Part shown: one piece after another, positions 14,195 to 14,462 of the stretch
How positions within the stretch are numbered: position 1 is the stretch's first letter
Layout: each line of letters opens with the position of its first letter
NCBI GenBank assembly: GCA_039029455.1
Contig: JBCCGE010000080.1
Span: 1-14,462, forward strand
From: JBCCGE01 sp039029455
GTDB lineage: Bacteria > Pseudomonadota > Gammaproteobacteria > Arenicellales > Poriferihabitantaceae
Direction: 5' to 3'
Length of the DNA stretch: 14,462 bases
The notes under the pieces: model-generated
Database searches by the model: none
What the model saw: the letters and a program-made list of their open reading frames with translations, nothing else
What the model was told of the DNA's origin: nothing
Program-made: the position numbers and the translations under genes

Positions 14195-14230
14195 GGCGCG
14201 GATTATACAGCAATCGCCCGTGGCTAAAAC
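14195..14230 (-). promoter_or_regulatory. Promoter of the fmdB-aspS-yebC-ruvCAB operon
   Basis: A perfect -10 TATAAT at 14202-14207 on the - strand, with a weak -35 GTTTTA at 14225-14230 (17-base spacer). The bases after the -10 are CCGCGCC, a GC-rich discriminator of the kind found at stringently repressed translation-gene promoters. The start would be near 14195, giving a leader of about 28 bases before the ATG at 14167. Confidence 0.6.
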
Positions 14231-14268
14231 ATGGCTTTCACGACTATGTACTGCATTAAATCAATGGT

Positions 14269-14462
14269 TTATGAGGCCGAGGTTTTCCAGGACTTGTCGC
14301 GGGCATCACCCACCCAATCCAGACCACTGCCCTTGCTGTCAACGGGATTTCCTTCCTTGTCGACACAATGCATGCCGAACACAACAGCCTCAAAAACAGC
14401 ACCGTGGGGACGCATCAGAGTGTGCTCGAACAGAAGGCTCCGGTGTACTTTTGCACCGCCCT
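14269..14462 (-). CDS. C-terminal end of an unidentified gene (partial)
   Basis: A frame on the - strand is open from the window edge to a TAA at 14269-14271, about 63 codons. Visible stretches include KVHRSLLFEHTLMRPHGAVF, FGMHCVDKEGNPVDSKGSG and LDWVGDARDKSWTAS. The residue composition is that of a soluble globular protein end, with ordinary codon use for this window. I do not recognise the family. It reads in the same direction as the fmdB-like gene, about 100 bp upstream of it, and the operon promoter lies in between. Confidence 0.6.
   Translation of the reverse strand, partial: GGAKVHRSLLFEHTLMRPHGAVFEAVVFGMHCVDKEGNPVDSKGSGLDWVGDARDKSWKTSAS

Overview
The window looks like chromosomal DNA from a free-living, probably aquatic or marine gammaproteobacterium of mid-range GC content. 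The evidence is the gene order fmdB-like, aspS, yebC, ruvC, ruvA, ruvB, ybgC, tolQ, tolR, tolA, tolB, pal, cpoB. From memory this matches the arrangement in Pseudomonas and relatives. The tight gene packing, the encoded CCA on the tRNA and a BacNav-type sodium channel also fit. No insertion sequence, prophage, CRISPR array or integron was seen.

Region by region: (1) 1-1569 holds a possible tail of a + strand gene and an aldehyde dehydrogenase on the - strand. (2) 1570-2200 is a divergent control region carrying two DnaA-box matches, followed by a + strand HU-like nucleoid protein gene and a strong intrinsic terminator. (3) 2235-3041 is a NavAb-like voltage-gated sodium channel on the - strand, convergent with the HU-like gene. 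(4) 3163-3238 is tRNA-Lys(UUU) on the - strand. (5) 3432-14167 is one long run of thirteen - strand genes with very short gaps or overlaps. (6) 14269-14462 is the C-terminal end of an unidentified - strand gene running off the window.

The run reads, in transcription order, fmdB-like, aspS, yebC (translation); ruvC, ruvA, ruvB (Holliday junction migration and cleavage); ybgC (acyl-CoA thioesterase); tolQ, tolR, tolA, tolB, pal, cpoB (the envelope-spanning Tol-Pal machine that constricts the outer membrane at division). Stop and start codons overlap at yebC/ruvC, ruvC/ruvA, ruvB/ybgC, tolQ/tolR, tolR/tolA and tolA/tolB, so translational coupling is likely. The only sizeable gap is the 122 bp before tolQ, which may hold a second promoter. 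Several starts were moved from the longest reading frame to the conserved family start: fmdB, aspS, yebC, ruvC, ruvA, tolA, tolB, cpoB.

Most of this is conserved housekeeping sequence, and I do not see a clear undescribed multi-gene system. The points most worth checking are the DnaA boxes upstream of the HU-like gene, a CpoB that appears to be a lipoprotein with a Pro-Glu linker, an AspRS with the residues of the non-discriminating type, and the NavAb-like channel.
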